From Aeromicrobium ginsengisoli (GTDB taxonomy: Bacteria; Actinomycetota; Actinomycetes; Propionibacteriales; Nocardioidaceae), in the NCBI RefSeq assembly GCF_004134905.2, contig NZ_SDPQ02000001.1, forward strand, positions 806,001-870,000: DNA of 64,000 bases, read 5' to 3'. The position numbers and the translations under genes were made by a program. Shown one piece after another: positions 10,988 through 19,471 of this stretch. The number at the start of each line of letters is the position of its first letter. The stretch's first letter is position 1. The notes under the pieces were generated by a model. That model saw only the letters and a list, made by a program, of their open reading frames with translations. It did not search any database and was not told where the DNA came from.

Positions 10988-12007
10988 TCAGTGTTTCGCG
11001 TTTGACCATTCCAGCAGGCGCTCGACCGGCCACGTCGTGACGATGCGCGATGCCGGCACCTTGTTGGCCGAGGCGCGTTCGGCGCCGTAGTCGAGGAAGT
11101 CGAGCTGCCCGGGCGCGTGTGCGTCGGTGTTGATCGCGAAGAGGCAGCCGTAGTCGAGCGCGATCTGGATCAACCGGCTCGGCGGATCGCGACGCTCCGG
11201 CCGGGAGTTGATCTCGACCGCGACGTCGAACTTCTCGCAGGCGGCGAACACCATCTCGGGATCGAACCGCGACTGGTCGCGCCCACCGCGCGACCCGGCG
11301 ACGAGGCGTCCGGTGCAGTGGCCGAGCACGTTGGTGTGCGGGTTGGCGATCGCGGTCACCATCCGCCGGGTCATCAGGTCGCGGTCCATCTTGAGCTTGG
11401 AGTGCACGCTCGCGACGACGACATCGAGTCGCCCCAGCATCTCATCGGTCTGGTCCAGCTGGCCGTCGTCGAGGATGTCGACCTCGATGCCGCTGAGCAG
11501 CCGCAGGTCGTCGTGCTCGGCATCGACCTCCGCGATGACGTCGAGCTGCTCGGCGAGGCGCTCGGCACTCAGCCCGTTCGCGATCGTCAGCCGCGGCGAG
11601 TGATCGGTCACGACCTGGTACTCCCGGCCGCGCCACACCGCCGCCCGGGCCATCTCGGCGATCGACGAGCCTCCATCGGACCAGTTGGAATGGCTGTGCA
11701 GGTCGCCACGCAGCTTGGCCCTCAGCTTGGCGCCGCCGACGGCGAGTGGCTTCTCACCTCGCTCGCGCAGATCGGCGAGGTAGCCGGGCACCTCACCGGC
11801 CACGGCCTCGGCGATGATCCCGAACGTACGGTCGCCGATGCCCTTGAGGCGTTTGAGGCTGCCGTCCTTCACCTGCTTGGCGAGCTCGTCCGGTGACAGG
11901 GGCTCGATCGCGGCGGCAGCCTTGCGGAAGGCCTCGACCCGGTAGGTCTTGGCGAGCTCCCGCTCGAGCCAGAACCCGATCTCCTTCAGCGCCTCGACAG
12001 CCTCCAT
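10988..12007 (-). CDS. PHP domain phosphoesterase with N-terminal helix-hairpin-helix
   Basis: 339 residues. The first ~80 residues resemble the 8-kDa/HhH part of family X DNA polymerases (LKRLKGIGDRTFGIIAEAV). They are followed directly by a PHP metal-dependent phosphoesterase domain with DLHSHSNWSDGG, VTDHSPRL, SGIEVDIL, ASVHSK, and NTDAHAPGQLDFL. It looks like a PolX protein lacking the polymerase catalytic domain, or a free-standing PHP nuclease/phosphatase. The likely activity is 3'-5' exonuclease or phosphatase. A GGAAGGA Shine-Dalgarno precedes the ATG. Confidence 0.82.
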   Translation of the reverse strand: MEAVEALKEIGFWLERELAKTYRVEAFRKAAAAIEPLSPDELAKQVKDGSLKRLKGIGDRTFGIIAEAVAGEVPGYLADLRERGEKPLAVGGAKLRAKLRGDLHSHSNWSDGGSSIAEMARAAVWRGREYQVVTDHSPRLTIANGLSAERLAEQLDVIAEVDAEHDDLRLLSGIEVDILDDGQLDQTDEMLGRLDVVVASVHSKLKMDRDLMTRRMVTAIANPHTNVLGHCTGRLVAGSRGGRDQSRFDPEMVFAACEKFDVAVEINSRPERRDPPSRLIQIALDYGCLFAINTDAHAPGQLDFLDYGAERASANKVPASRIVTTWPVERLLEWSNAKH

Positions 12008-12016
12008 GCGTCCTTC

Positions 12017-12820
12017 CTAACCTGCCCAGTGCTCAGGTCGCACGAGCACGTCGGGGATCTTGGTGCGTACGTCGCCTCGCGCCGAGTTGACCTGTGTCTG
12101 GGTGAGGAACAGGCTGCCGGTCAGGTCCGCCCCACCGAGGTCGGCGTCCCTCAGGTCGGCGCCGATGAGGTCCGCCGCACGGAGATCCGCGTCACGCAGG
12201 TCTGCCGCGATGAGCAACGCACCGCGCAGGTTGGCGCCACGGAGGTCGGACGTCGCGAGCTTGGCGCCGATGAGGTCGGCGCCGCGACGCTCGGGCCCGC
12301 AGTGCTCGGAGCGTACGAGCTCACTCGTGCGCTGCAGCAACGGATCGACCACCGCTCGGTGAGGAGGAAGATCGAGCGCCGCCAGCGCCCCGGCGTCCGT
12401 ACGTGCGAGGGCCTCGGTCGCGGCGTACGCGCTCTCGAGGTCTGGGCGCAGCCGCTCGGCGGCCGGGTGGGTGAGCGCCTCGGCGAGGTACCAGAGCATC
12501 TCGTGCAGCTGGCGCATGACGGGGAGCGCGGCGAACATCGCGACCGAGATGTCCGGCGCCTCGCGCCAGCTCGTACCGCCGAACGTGTGCTGGGCGACGC
12601 GCTGGCCGGCGCCGAAGCAGTCGTACACGGCGGAGCCGCGAAAACCCTCGTCGCGGAGGGAGGCGTGGATCCCGCAGGTGAAGTCGGTCGCAAGGTTGAC
12701 GCAGGGCTCGCCGGGCCGCTTGTCGACCGGGAAGTCCGCTGACCTCTCGAACGCCAGCGCGACGCAGCACAGCCCGAAACAGCTGCTGCAGTCGGCGACG
12801 AGCTCGAGGCGGCGGTCCAC
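12017..12820 (-). CDS. Pentapeptide-repeat protein with N-terminal cysteine-rich domain
   Basis: 267 residues. The N-terminus has DCSSCFGLCC plus further cysteines (GEPCVN, FTCGIH, YDCFGAG), the sort of cluster seen in Fe-S- or zinc-binding proteins. The middle is a helical region. The C-terminal ~75 residues are pentapeptide repeats of the A(D/N)LxG type (ADLRDADLRAADLIGADL), which form a right-handed quadrilateral beta-helix. Function unknown. The GTG start lies 7 nt after a TAGGCT -10 element, back-to-back with that of the acylphosphatase gene. Confidence 0.8.
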   Translation of the reverse strand: MDRRLELVADCSSCFGLCCVALAFERSADFPVDKRPGEPCVNLATDFTCGIHASLRDEGFRGSAVYDCFGAGQRVAQHTFGGTSWREAPDISVAMFAALPVMRQLHEMLWYLAEALTHPAAERLRPDLESAYAATEALARTDAGALAALDLPPHRAVVDPLLQRTSELVRSEHCGPERRGADLIGAKLATSDLRGANLRGALLIAADLRDADLRAADLIGADLRDADLGGADLTGSLFLTQTQVNSARGDVRTKIPDVLVRPEHWAG

Positions 12821-12827
12821 GCGGGGG

Positions 12828-12840
12828 AGCCTAATACGCT
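12828..12840. promoter_or_regulatory. Back-to-back -10 elements (12820 and 12847 genes)
   Basis: TAGGCT (12833-12828, leftward, 7 nt from GTG 12820) and TACGCT (12835-12840, rightward, 6 nt from ATG 12847) are separated by a single base pair. Both imply leaderless transcripts. Confidence 0.55.
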
Positions 12841-12846
12841 GGAGCG

Positions 12847-13113
12847 ATGATCCGCCGGCGCATCGTGGTGCACGGGACTGTGCAAGGCGTCTTCTTCAGG
12901 GCATCGTGCCAGCAGGAGGCTGCGAAGCACGGCGTCGCCGGCTGGGTCGCCAACCGCCCGGACGGCGCGGTCGAAGCGACGTTCGAGGGTGAGGACGTGG
13001 CTGTCGAGGCGTTGATCGAGTGGAGCCGACAGGGTCCGCCGCGTGCCGAGGTCGACGCCGTTGAGGTGAGCGAAGAAGAACCCGAGGGCCTCCGCGGCTT
13101 CGACGTACGGTGA
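12847..13113 (+). CDS. acyP: Acylphosphatase
   Basis: 88 residues, the normal size of the family. It hydrolyses the carboxyl-phosphate bond of acylphosphates. The HGTVQGVFFRASCQQEA motif contains the catalytic arginine, and GWVANRPDGAVEATFEG supplies the conserved asparagine and the second signature. The only upstream purines (GGAG, 2 nt away) are too close for a normal Shine-Dalgarno, and a TACGCT hexamer lies 6 nt upstream, so the mRNA is probably leaderless. Confidence 0.93.
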   Translation: MIRRRIVVHGTVQGVFFRASCQQEAAKHGVAGWVANRPDGAVEATFEGEDVAVEALIEWSRQGPPRAEVDAVEVSEEEPEGLRGFDVR

Positions 13114-13193
13114 GATCCGCCTCCAGGACAGCCGCATCTGCGAGAGGATCTACTGCACCGGCACATTCCGCCGCTCGATGCGAAGGACCCAGC

Positions 13194-13631
13194 ATGCCCA
13201 AGACGCAGTTCACCGTTCACACGACGCTGTCGCCGAGCGAGGTCCTCGGCCTGCTGACCGACTTCGGCCCCGATCGGCCGGAGAAGTGGCCGAGCATCGA
13301 CGCCGCGCACTTCACGGTGCACGAGCTCGGTGCCACCACGGCCGATGTCACGGAGGGCACGTCAATGGGCTGGGAACGCAGCCACTACGCCTGGGACAGC
13401 GCGGCTGGAACGGTGAAGGTCGACACGGTCGAGTCCAACCTGTGGGGACCCGGCAGCGGATGGCTGTACGAGCTCAAGCCGGCAGACGGCGGCACGGACG
13501 TCCACGTCGTGCTGACCCGCAAGGCGAGCTCCCTCAAGGGCCGGCTCATCGGCGCCCTCATCCCGGTCGTCGGCGCCAGCGCGCTCGGCAAGCAGTTCAC
13601 GTCGGTGCTGCGCAAGGCCGAAGCAGCCTGA
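13194..13631 (+). CDS. SRPBCC (START-like) family protein
   Basis: 145 residues from the ATG at 13194, which has a GAAGGA Shine-Dalgarno at good spacing. The sequence fits a helix-grip polyketide cyclase/START-like fold: TQFTVHTTLSPSEVLGLLTDF at the N-terminus, a beta-rich centre with WGPGSGWLYEL, and a C-terminal amphipathic helix. These proteins bind small hydrophobic ligands; no specific substrate can be assigned. Confidence 0.7.
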   Translation: MPKTQFTVHTTLSPSEVLGLLTDFGPDRPEKWPSIDAAHFTVHELGATTADVTEGTSMGWERSHYAWDSAAGTVKVDTVESNLWGPGSGWLYELKPADGGTDVHVVLTRKASSLKGRLIGALIPVVGASALGKQFTSVLRKAEAA

Positions 13632-13640
13632 ATTCGACCT

Positions 13641-14174
13641 TCACCCGTCACCGATGCGCGAGTACATCCACATGTCGCGGCGCGTCTCGCCCACCAACTG
13701 CCACGATCGCATCAGGCCCTCACGTTGGAACCCGGCCTTCTCGGCCGTACGGATCGACGCTTCGTTCCACCGTTCGACGTAAAGCTCGAGTCTGGGGATC
13801 GACAGATCGGCGATCGCCCATTCAGCCAAGGTGCTCAGGGCACTCGCGGCAAACCCGTGACCGCGATGCTCGGGTCCGATCCAGTAGCCGACCGAAGCTC
13901 GCCCGTCCTCACGAAACGTCAGGCCGATGTACCCGACGGCGACGTCGTCAGGTGGCCGCGCAATCGCGAAGGCATAGCCGACGCCGGACGGCTGACGTGT
14001 CCTCTGCCGCGCGATGTACGCCTGCGCGCCCGCTGCGTCCGGGGTCGTCGGCACCGTCGTGATGAGCGGGATGAGCGGATCCGTCGACGCAGAGATGACC
14101 AGATTTGCGTCTTCGGGTCTGAAGTCGCGCAGCCGGACACCATTTCGCTCAATGAGCGGCTGTGCATGACCCAC
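13641..14174 (-). CDS. GNAT family N-acetyltransferase (RimJ/RimL type)
   Basis: 177 residues from a GTG at 14174, chosen because it begins just after the era stop; an earlier ATG at 14219 would lie inside era. Acetyl-CoA-binding motifs are present: VGYWIGPEHRGHGFAASAL (motif A with the R-G-x-G/A core) and WNEASIRTAEKAGFQREG (motif B). Members acetylate protein N-termini or small amines. Last gene of the era transcription unit, with a weak ribosome binding site suggesting coupling. Confidence 0.85.
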   Translation of the reverse strand: MGHAQPLIERNGVRLRDFRPEDANLVISASTDPLIPLITTVPTTPDAAGAQAYIARQRTRQPSGVGYAFAIARPPDDVAVGYIGLTFREDGRASVGYWIGPEHRGHGFAASALSTLAEWAIADLSIPRLELYVERWNEASIRTAEKAGFQREGLMRSWQLVGETRRDMWMYSRIGDG

Positions 14175-14176
14175 GG

Positions 14177-15094
14177 TCAGAAGCCCAGCTTGCGCAGCTG
14201 CTTGGGGTCGCGCTGCCACTCCTTGGCGACCTTGACGTGCAGGTCGAGATAGACCGGCGTGCCCAGGAGCTTCTCGATCTGTGAGCGCGAATTGGTGCCG
14301 ATCTCGCGCAGTCGGGCACCCTGCTTGCCGATGATGATGCCCTTTTGGCTGTCGCGCTCGACGTACACGTTGACGCGTACGTCGATCAGTGGCTTGTCCT
14401 CGGGGCGGTCGGGCCGAGGGACCATCTCGTCGACGACGACGGCGATCGAGTGCGGGAGCTCGTCGCGTACGCCTTCGAGCGCCGCCTCGCGGATGATCTC
14501 GGCGATCAGCGTCTCCTCGGGCTCATCGGTGAGCTGGCCCTCGGGATAGAGCGCAGGGCCCGCGGGCAGGGTGCCGATCAGCAGGTCGGCGAGCAGGTCG
14601 ACCTGGTCGTTGGCGACCGCCGAGACCGGGATGATCTCCTGCCACTGCAGGCCCGCGTCGATGCCCGCCTGCTGGATCTGGAGCAGGTGGTCACGCAGCT
14701 TGTCGGGCTTGACGAGATCGGTCTTGGTGGCGATCGCGAAGACCGGCTTGCGGCGGATCTGCGCGAGCTCACGGATCAGGAACTTGTCGCCCTCACCCAC
14801 GGACTCGTTGGCCGGCAGGCACATGCCGATCGTGTCGACCTCGGACCATGTCGACCGGACCAGCGCGTTGAGGCGCTCACCGAGCAGCGTGTGCGGCTTG
14901 TGCAGCCCCGGGGTGTCGATCAGGATCAGCTGCGCCGCCTCGCGGTTGACCAGGCCGCGGATCGCGTGGCGGGTGGTCTGCGGCTTGGACGACGTGATGG
15001 CGATCTTGCCGCCCACGAGGGCGTTGGTCAGCGTGGACTTGCCGGCATTGGGACGGCCGACGAAGCAGGCGAAGCCCGACTTGAACTCGGTCAT
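14177..15094 (-). CDS. era: GTPase Era
   Basis: 305 residues. Ribosome-assembly GTPase that binds the 3' end of 16S rRNA. Visible G motifs are GRPNAGKSTLTN (G1), TRHAIRG (G2), DTPGLHKP (G3), ATKTDL (G4) and SAVA (G5). A C-terminal KH domain includes VERDSQKGIIIGKQGARLRE. It overlaps the upstream cytidine-deaminase-like gene by 4 nt (ATGA). recO, often next to era in actinobacteria, is not in this position. Confidence 0.97.
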   Translation of the reverse strand: MTEFKSGFACFVGRPNAGKSTLTNALVGGKIAITSSKPQTTRHAIRGLVNREAAQLILIDTPGLHKPHTLLGERLNALVRSTWSEVDTIGMCLPANESVGEGDKFLIRELAQIRRKPVFAIATKTDLVKPDKLRDHLLQIQQAGIDAGLQWQEIIPVSAVANDQVDLLADLLIGTLPAGPALYPEGQLTDEPEETLIAEIIREAALEGVRDELPHSIAVVVDEMVPRPDRPEDKPLIDVRVNVYVERDSQKGIIIGKQGARLREIGTNSRSQIEKLLGTPVYLDLHVKVAKEWQRDPKQLRKLGF

Positions 15095-15420
15095 GACTCG
15101 TGCACCGCCCCGACGGTGCCGCTCGCATCGGCAACGAACACGCTCACACCCGAGCCGGCCAGGTCGCGTACGGCTGCGGTGTCGACGACCTCGGCATCGG
15201 TCACGGCCGCCGCGGCCTCGAGCCCCTTGGCACCGGACGACACCGCCATCGCGACGGCGAGGTCGAGCGCCGCCACCTGGAGCGAGTCGAGCGCCACGGT
15301 TGATGCCGCGTACGTACGACCGTCGAGGTCGCGCACCGCCGCACCTTCCACGGCGCCGGTGCGGGCCCGCGAGGCACGCGCGAGCGTCACCAGCTTGGCG
15401 TCCTCAGGACTGAGTTCCAT
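15091..15420 (-). CDS. Degenerate cytidine-deaminase-like protein
   Basis: 109 residues between the CNNM protein and era, the place where many actinobacteria encode a small cytidine-deaminase-like protein. The fold pattern is retained (VTLARASRARTGAVEGAAV and DGRTYAASTVALDSLQVAALDLAVAMAV). The zinc ligands are gone: the usual C/H-A-E is replaced by LQVAALD and no P-C-x-x-C follows. It probably lacks deaminase activity and may have a structural or regulatory role. It overlaps the CNNM gene by 17 nt and era by 4 nt. Confidence 0.72.
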   Translation of the reverse strand: MELSPEDAKLVTLARASRARTGAVEGAAVRDLDGRTYAASTVALDSLQVAALDLAVAMAVSSGAKGLEAAAAVTDAEVVDTAAVRDLAGSGVSVFVADASGTVGAVHES

Positions 15421-16711
15421 GGTCCGAACCTCTCGATGCTGTGGTGTCTGCGGGCTGGTCGATGCGGCTCACGTGGACGCGGCCGATGCGGTTGCGTCGC
15501 CCCGAAGGGCCCTCGGCCTCGAACCTCAGCCCCTCGACCTCGACGACGCTGCCGCGGATCGGGACCTTGCCGAGGTGCTTGGCCATGAGTCCGCCGACGG
15601 AGTCGACGTCCTCATCCTCGATCGGGATGTCGAACAGGTCCTCGAGGTCGTCGACCTCGAACCGCGAGCTGAGCCGCCACGAGCCGTCGGGCAGCTGCTC
15701 GCTCTCCTCGGGCTCGGTGTCGTACTCGTCGGTGATCTCGCCGACGATCTCCTCGACGATGTCCTCGATCGTGACCATCCCCGAGGTGCCGCCGAACTCG
15801 TCGACGACGATCGCGACGTGGGTGCGCTCGGCCTGCATCTCCTTGAGGAGGTCGTCCGCGTGCTTGGTGTCGGGCACGAACAGGCACGGCCGGGCGATCG
15901 ACTCGATGCGTTCGGAGGTCTCGGCATCATGCTTGTCGAAGACGCGCTTGGTCACGTCCTTCAGGTAGGCCATCCCCACGATGTCGTCGAGGTTCTCGCC
16001 GACGACCGGCATGCGGGAGTAGCCGCTGCGCAACGCCAACGACATTGCCTGCCGCAGGGTCTTGTTGCGCTCGATGAACACCAGGTCGGTGCGGGGCACC
16101 ATGACCTCGCGGGCGATCGTGTCGCCGAGCTCGAACACCGACTGCAGCATCTTGCCCTCGTCGGACTCGATGACCGAGCTCGCGGCGGCCAGGTCGACAA
16201 GCTCTCGCACCTCGACCTCGGAGGCGAACGGGCCCTCGCGGAAGCCCTTGCCGGGTGTGACGGCGTTGCCGAGCAGGATCAGCAGCTGTGGGATGGGGCC
16301 GAGCAGACGGGTGAGGCCGATGACCGGAAGTGCCGAGGCGAGCGCGATGGACTCGGCGTGCTGACGGCCGAGCGTACGGGGGCCGACGCCGATCAGGACG
16401 AAGCTGACGACGACCATGATGCCGACGGCGATGAGCAGCCGGCTCCACAGCCCGTCGACCTGGTCGGCGACGAACAGCGCGACCAGCACGACGCTCGACG
16501 TCTCGGCGACGACGCGCAGGAGCAGCACCGAGTTGAGGTAGGGCGCCGGGTCCTCGAGGATCTGCGCGAGGCGGCCCGCTCCCCCGCGACCCTCGTCCTC
16601 GAGCTCCTCGGCGCGGGCCTTGGAGAACGCCGAGATCGCCGCGTCGACGCTGGCCAGCGTGCCCGCGACCAGCGCGAGGACGACCGACACGACGATCGGC
16701 GCCCAGCTCAT
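15404..16711 (-). CDS. CNNM/CorC-type hemolysin family membrane protein
   Basis: 435 residues. The N-terminal DUF21/CNNM transmembrane domain (residues ~1-190, several helices) is followed by a pair of CBS domains, including VPRTDLVFIERNKTLRQAM and IVVDEFGGTSGMVTIEDIVE, and a C-terminal CorC/HlyC domain. Proteins of this kind are implicated in magnesium/cobalt homeostasis and efflux; the old haemolysin label is probably misleading. The position between ybeY and era is conserved in actinobacteria. Confidence 0.92.
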   Translation of the reverse strand: MSWAPIVVSVVLALVAGTLASVDAAISAFSKARAEELEDEGRGGAGRLAQILEDPAPYLNSVLLLRVVAETSSVVLVALFVADQVDGLWSRLLIAVGIMVVVSFVLIGVGPRTLGRQHAESIALASALPVIGLTRLLGPIPQLLILLGNAVTPGKGFREGPFASEVEVRELVDLAAASSVIESDEGKMLQSVFELGDTIAREVMVPRTDLVFIERNKTLRQAMSLALRSGYSRMPVVGENLDDIVGMAYLKDVTKRVFDKHDAETSERIESIARPCLFVPDTKHADDLLKEMQAERTHVAIVVDEFGGTSGMVTIEDIVEEIVGEITDEYDTEPEESEQLPDGSWRLSSRFEVDDLEDLFDIPIEDEDVDSVGGLMAKHLGKVPIRGSVVEVEGLRFEAEGPSGRRNRIGRVHVSRIDQPADTTASRGSDHGTQS

Positions 16712-16721
16712 CGTGGGCTCG

Positions 16722-17198
16722 TCACGGTTGCTCGGGGTCCTTGCCCTCGGCCGCCTGCTGCCACTCGAGCAGGAGCCGGCCCTGGATGCCGAACATCTCC
16801 TTGTGCTCCTCGGGCTCGGCGTGGTCGTAGCCGAGGAGGTGCAGGATGCCGTGCACCGTCAGCAGGTCGACCTCGTCCTGCGTCGTGTGACCGGCTGCGG
16901 GCGCCTGCTGCTCGGCGACCTGAGGGCACAGGGCGATGTCGCCGAGGTAGCCCTCGGGACTCTCGGCGTCGTCGCGGCCCGGCGTCAGCTCGTCCATCGG
17001 GAACGACAGCACGTCGGTCGGCCCCTTCTTGCCCATCCACTGCTCGTTGAGCGTCGCGATCGTGTCGGGGTCGACGAGGCGTACGGTCAGCTCGGTCGCC
17101 GGATGGAGGCGCATGCGCCGCATCGTGAAGCGGCACAGCCGGGTCAGGCCGACGACGTCGACGTCGGCGCCGGACTCATTGAGTACGTCGACGTTCAT
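16722..17198 (-). CDS. ybeY: Endoribonuclease YbeY
   Basis: 158 residues from the ATG at 17198, which overlaps the phoH stop by 23 nt. YbeY is a zinc-dependent RNase in 16S rRNA 3'-end maturation and ribosome quality control. The HGILHLLGYDH motif provides the three zinc-binding histidines, and NEQWMGKKGPTDVLSFPMD is the second family signature. Confidence 0.96.
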   Translation of the reverse strand: MNVDVLNESGADVDVVGLTRLCRFTMRRMRLHPATELTVRLVDPDTIATLNEQWMGKKGPTDVLSFPMDELTPGRDDAESPEGYLGDIALCPQVAEQQAPAAGHTTQDEVDLLTVHGILHLLGYDHAEPEEHKEMFGIQGRLLLEWQQAAEGKDPEQP

Positions 17199-18204
17199 GC
17201 GGCTCTGCACCCGCCTCGGCCACGCGGCTGCGCTGGGGCCGGTCGGCCTCGAACGAGTCGTAGGCCGCGACGATGCGGCCGACCAGCTTGTGCCGGACCA
17301 CATCGTTGGCGGTCAGCTGCGAGAAGTGGATGTCGCGCACGTCGTCGAGGATGTCCTGCACGACGCGGAGGCCGCTCTTGGTGCTGGACGGCAGGTCGAC
17401 CTGCGTGACGTCACCGGTGACGACGATCTTGGAGCCGAAGCCCAAACGCGTCAGGAACATCTTCATCTGCTCCTGCGTCGTGTTCTGCGCCTCGTCGAGG
17501 ATGATGAACGCGTCGTTGAGCGTGCGGCCACGCATGTAGGCCAGAGGGGCGACCTCGATGACGCCCGACGTCAGCAGCTTGGGGATCGTCTCGGGGTCGA
17601 TCATGTCGTGCAGCGCGTCGTAGAGCGGGCGCAGGTAGGGGTCGATCTTCTCGCCGAGCGTGCCGGGCAGGAAGCCGAGGTGCTCACCGGCCTCGACGGC
17701 GGGCCGGGTGAGGATGATGCGGGTGACTTCCTTGGCCTGCAGCGCCTGGACGGCCTTGGCCATCGCGAGGTAGGTCTTGCCGGTGCCGGCAGGGCCGATG
17801 CCGAACACGATCGTGTGGTTGTCGATCGCGTCGACGTAGCGCTTCTGGTTGACCGTCTTGGGCCGGATCGTGCGCCCGCGGTTGGACAAGATGTTGAGGC
17901 TGAGCACCTCGGCCGGCTTCTCCTCGGTCTCGGTGCGCAGCATCGTGATGCTGCGCTCGACCGTCTCGCGAGTGAGGTTCTGGCCCGTGCGCACGATCGT
18001 CACGAGCTCGTCAAGCAGCCGCTCGACCATCGCTGCCTCGGCAGGCGATCCGGTCACCGTGATGGTGTTGCCGCGCGCGTGGATGCGCGCCTCGAAGGAG
18101 TCTTCGATGAGGCGCAGGAATTCGTCGGCGGGCCCGAGCAGGGCAACTGCCGGAACGCTCGACGGGATCGTGAACGTGTGAGCAGGCGTGGTGTCTTCAG
18201 TCAT
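17176..18204 (-). CDS. PhoH family ATPase
   Basis: 342 residues. Walker [20 protein letters not shown] and Walker [20 protein letters not shown] are clear. The N-terminal part has a KH-like nucleic acid-binding segment. PhoH proteins are RNA-linked P-loop ATPases, nearly always next to ybeY. The hexamer TACACT lies 9 nt upstream of the ATG, so the transcript may start very close to the start codon. In this genome the gene is separated from the upstream HIT/dnaJ/hrcA genes by the redox cassette at 18301-20789. Confidence 0.95.
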   Translation of the reverse strand: MTEDTTPAHTFTIPSSVPAVALLGPADEFLRLIEDSFEARIHARGNTITVTGSPAEAAMVERLLDELVTIVRTGQNLTRETVERSITMLRTETEEKPAEVLSLNILSNRGRTIRPKTVNQKRYVDAIDNHTIVFGIGPAGTGKTYLAMAKAVQALQAKEVTRIILTRPAVEAGEHLGFLPGTLGEKIDPYLRPLYDALHDMIDPETIPKLLTSGVIEVAPLAYMRGRTLNDAFIILDEAQNTTQEQMKMFLTRLGFGSKIVVTGDVTQVDLPSSTKSGLRVVQDILDDVRDIHFSQLTANDVVRHKLVGRIVAAYDSFEADRPQRSRVAEAGAEPHERRRTQ

Positions 18205-18213
18205 GTGGGATCA

Positions 18214-18219
18214 AGTGTA
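18214..18219 (-). promoter_or_regulatory. Possible -10 element for phoH operon
   Basis: TACACT, 9 nt before the phoH ATG. It would give the phoH-ybeY-CNNM-era unit its own promoter after the inserted redox cassette. Confidence 0.4.
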
Positions 18220-18300
18220 TTTGATGGGTTCACGCACGTGCACATCTCACGCACGTCGCCCGGATGAAACGGTGCCCGCTCCATCCGAGCGACGTCGCGC

Positions 18301-19383
18301 TCAAGCGCTCTGCTGTTCCAGCGTCGGATAGTCGGTGTAGCCCTCGGCGCCGCCGCCGTAGAACGTCGAACCATCGGGCTCGTTGAGCTCAGCACCAGTC
18401 TTCCAGCGAGTCACGAGGTCGGGATTGGCGATGAACTGTCGACCCACTGCGACCAGGTCGGCGAGGTCTCCGTCGACGATCTCCTGGACCTCATCGAGAT
18501 CGGTGACGCTCAAGAAGCCCGTGTTCGCGATCACCGGGCCGCCGAAGCGACGGCGAAGATCCTGGAACAGCTCGGTCCGCGGGTCGGCCAGGACGCTCAG
18601 GTAGGCCAGGCCCAGCGGGGCAATCGCGTCGATCAACGCGCCGTACGTGGCAGCAACGTCGTCAGGATCGGACTCGACGGCGCCCTGCACGTTGTGGGCG
18701 GGCGAGATGCGGATACCGACACGGTCGGCTCCGATGGCGTCGACGACCGCCTTCGTGACCTCGATCGAGAAGCGCGCGCGATTTTCCGGCGATCCCCCGT
18801 ACTGGTCGGTGCGCTCGTTGGCGGACGGTGCCAGGAACTGGTGCAGCAGGTAGCCGTTGGCAGCGTGCAGCTCGACGCCGTCAAGACCTGCCTCGATCGC
18901 CGACTTCGCCGCGTGCACGAACTCCTCGACAACCCCGCTGATCTCGTCGGTCTCGAGCGCCCTCGGGACGACCGAGTCCTTCTCGCCCTCGGCGGTGACG
19001 GTCTTCTGGTCGAGCTGGATCGCGCTGGGGGCGACCGATTCGAGGCCGTTCTTGTTGTCAGGGTGTGCGATCCGCCCGACGTGCATCAGCTGGACGACGA
19101 CTCGACCGCCTTCGGCATGCACCGCATCGGCGACGGCACGCCAGCCCGCGATCTGCTCGGCGGTGTGGATGCCCGGAGTGTTGAGGTAGCCCTGGCCAAC
19201 GGCGCTGGGCTGAGTGCCCTCGGTGACGATGAGGCCGGCGCCGGCGCGCTGTGCGTAGTAGGTCACTGCGATGTCTTGTGGGACCTGGCCCTCGCCGGCG
19301 CGGTTGCGGGTCAGTGGCGCCATGACGAAGCGTTGGGGAAGCTCCCAGCTGCCTACCTTGATCGGCTCGAATACCTCGGGCAC
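18301..19383 (-). CDS. Old yellow enzyme family alkene reductase
   Basis: 360 residues. FMN-dependent TIM-barrel ene-reductase of the NemA/OYE group, which reduces activated alkenes, nitro compounds and quinones. Visible features are FVMAPLTRNRAGEGQVPQ at the N-terminus, a VQLMHVGRIAHP strand, the HAANGYLLHQFLAP catalytic His/Asn motif, NERTDQYGGSPENRARF, and VAVGRQFIANPDLV at the phosphate-binding end. A good AAGGAG Shine-Dalgarno precedes the GTG start at 19383. It lies downstream of the Rrf2 regulator on the same strand, 88 nt away. Confidence 0.93.
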   Translation of the reverse strand: MPEVFEPIKVGSWELPQRFVMAPLTRNRAGEGQVPQDIAVTYYAQRAGAGLIVTEGTQPSAVGQGYLNTPGIHTAEQIAGWRAVADAVHAEGGRVVVQLMHVGRIAHPDNKNGLESVAPSAIQLDQKTVTAEGEKDSVVPRALETDEISGVVEEFVHAAKSAIEAGLDGVELHAANGYLLHQFLAPSANERTDQYGGSPENRARFSIEVTKAVVDAIGADRVGIRISPAHNVQGAVESDPDDVAATYGALIDAIAPLGLAYLSVLADPRTELFQDLRRRFGGPVIANTGFLSVTDLDEVQEIVDGDLADLVAVGRQFIANPDLVTRWKTGAELNEPDGSTFYGGGAEGYTDYPTLEQQSA

Positions 19384-19471
19384 GTGAACTCCTTGTCGTG
19401 GTGACGAGTGGCCAGTCGGCCAACTACTTCAATGTTCAACAAGGTTGCGGGCCAGGAATTCCCTCGTCGGC

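Noticed and set aside
14345..17050. Long plus-strand open frame opposite era, CNNM and ybeY
   Set aside because: Arg/Val/Leu/Asp-rich composition typical of shadow frames, spanning several well-recognised genes on the other strand.
18240..18300. Terminator after the old yellow enzyme gene
   Set aside because: A CGGATG/CATCCG inverted pair exists, but the stem is only 6 bp with a long loop and no U-tract; too weak to call.
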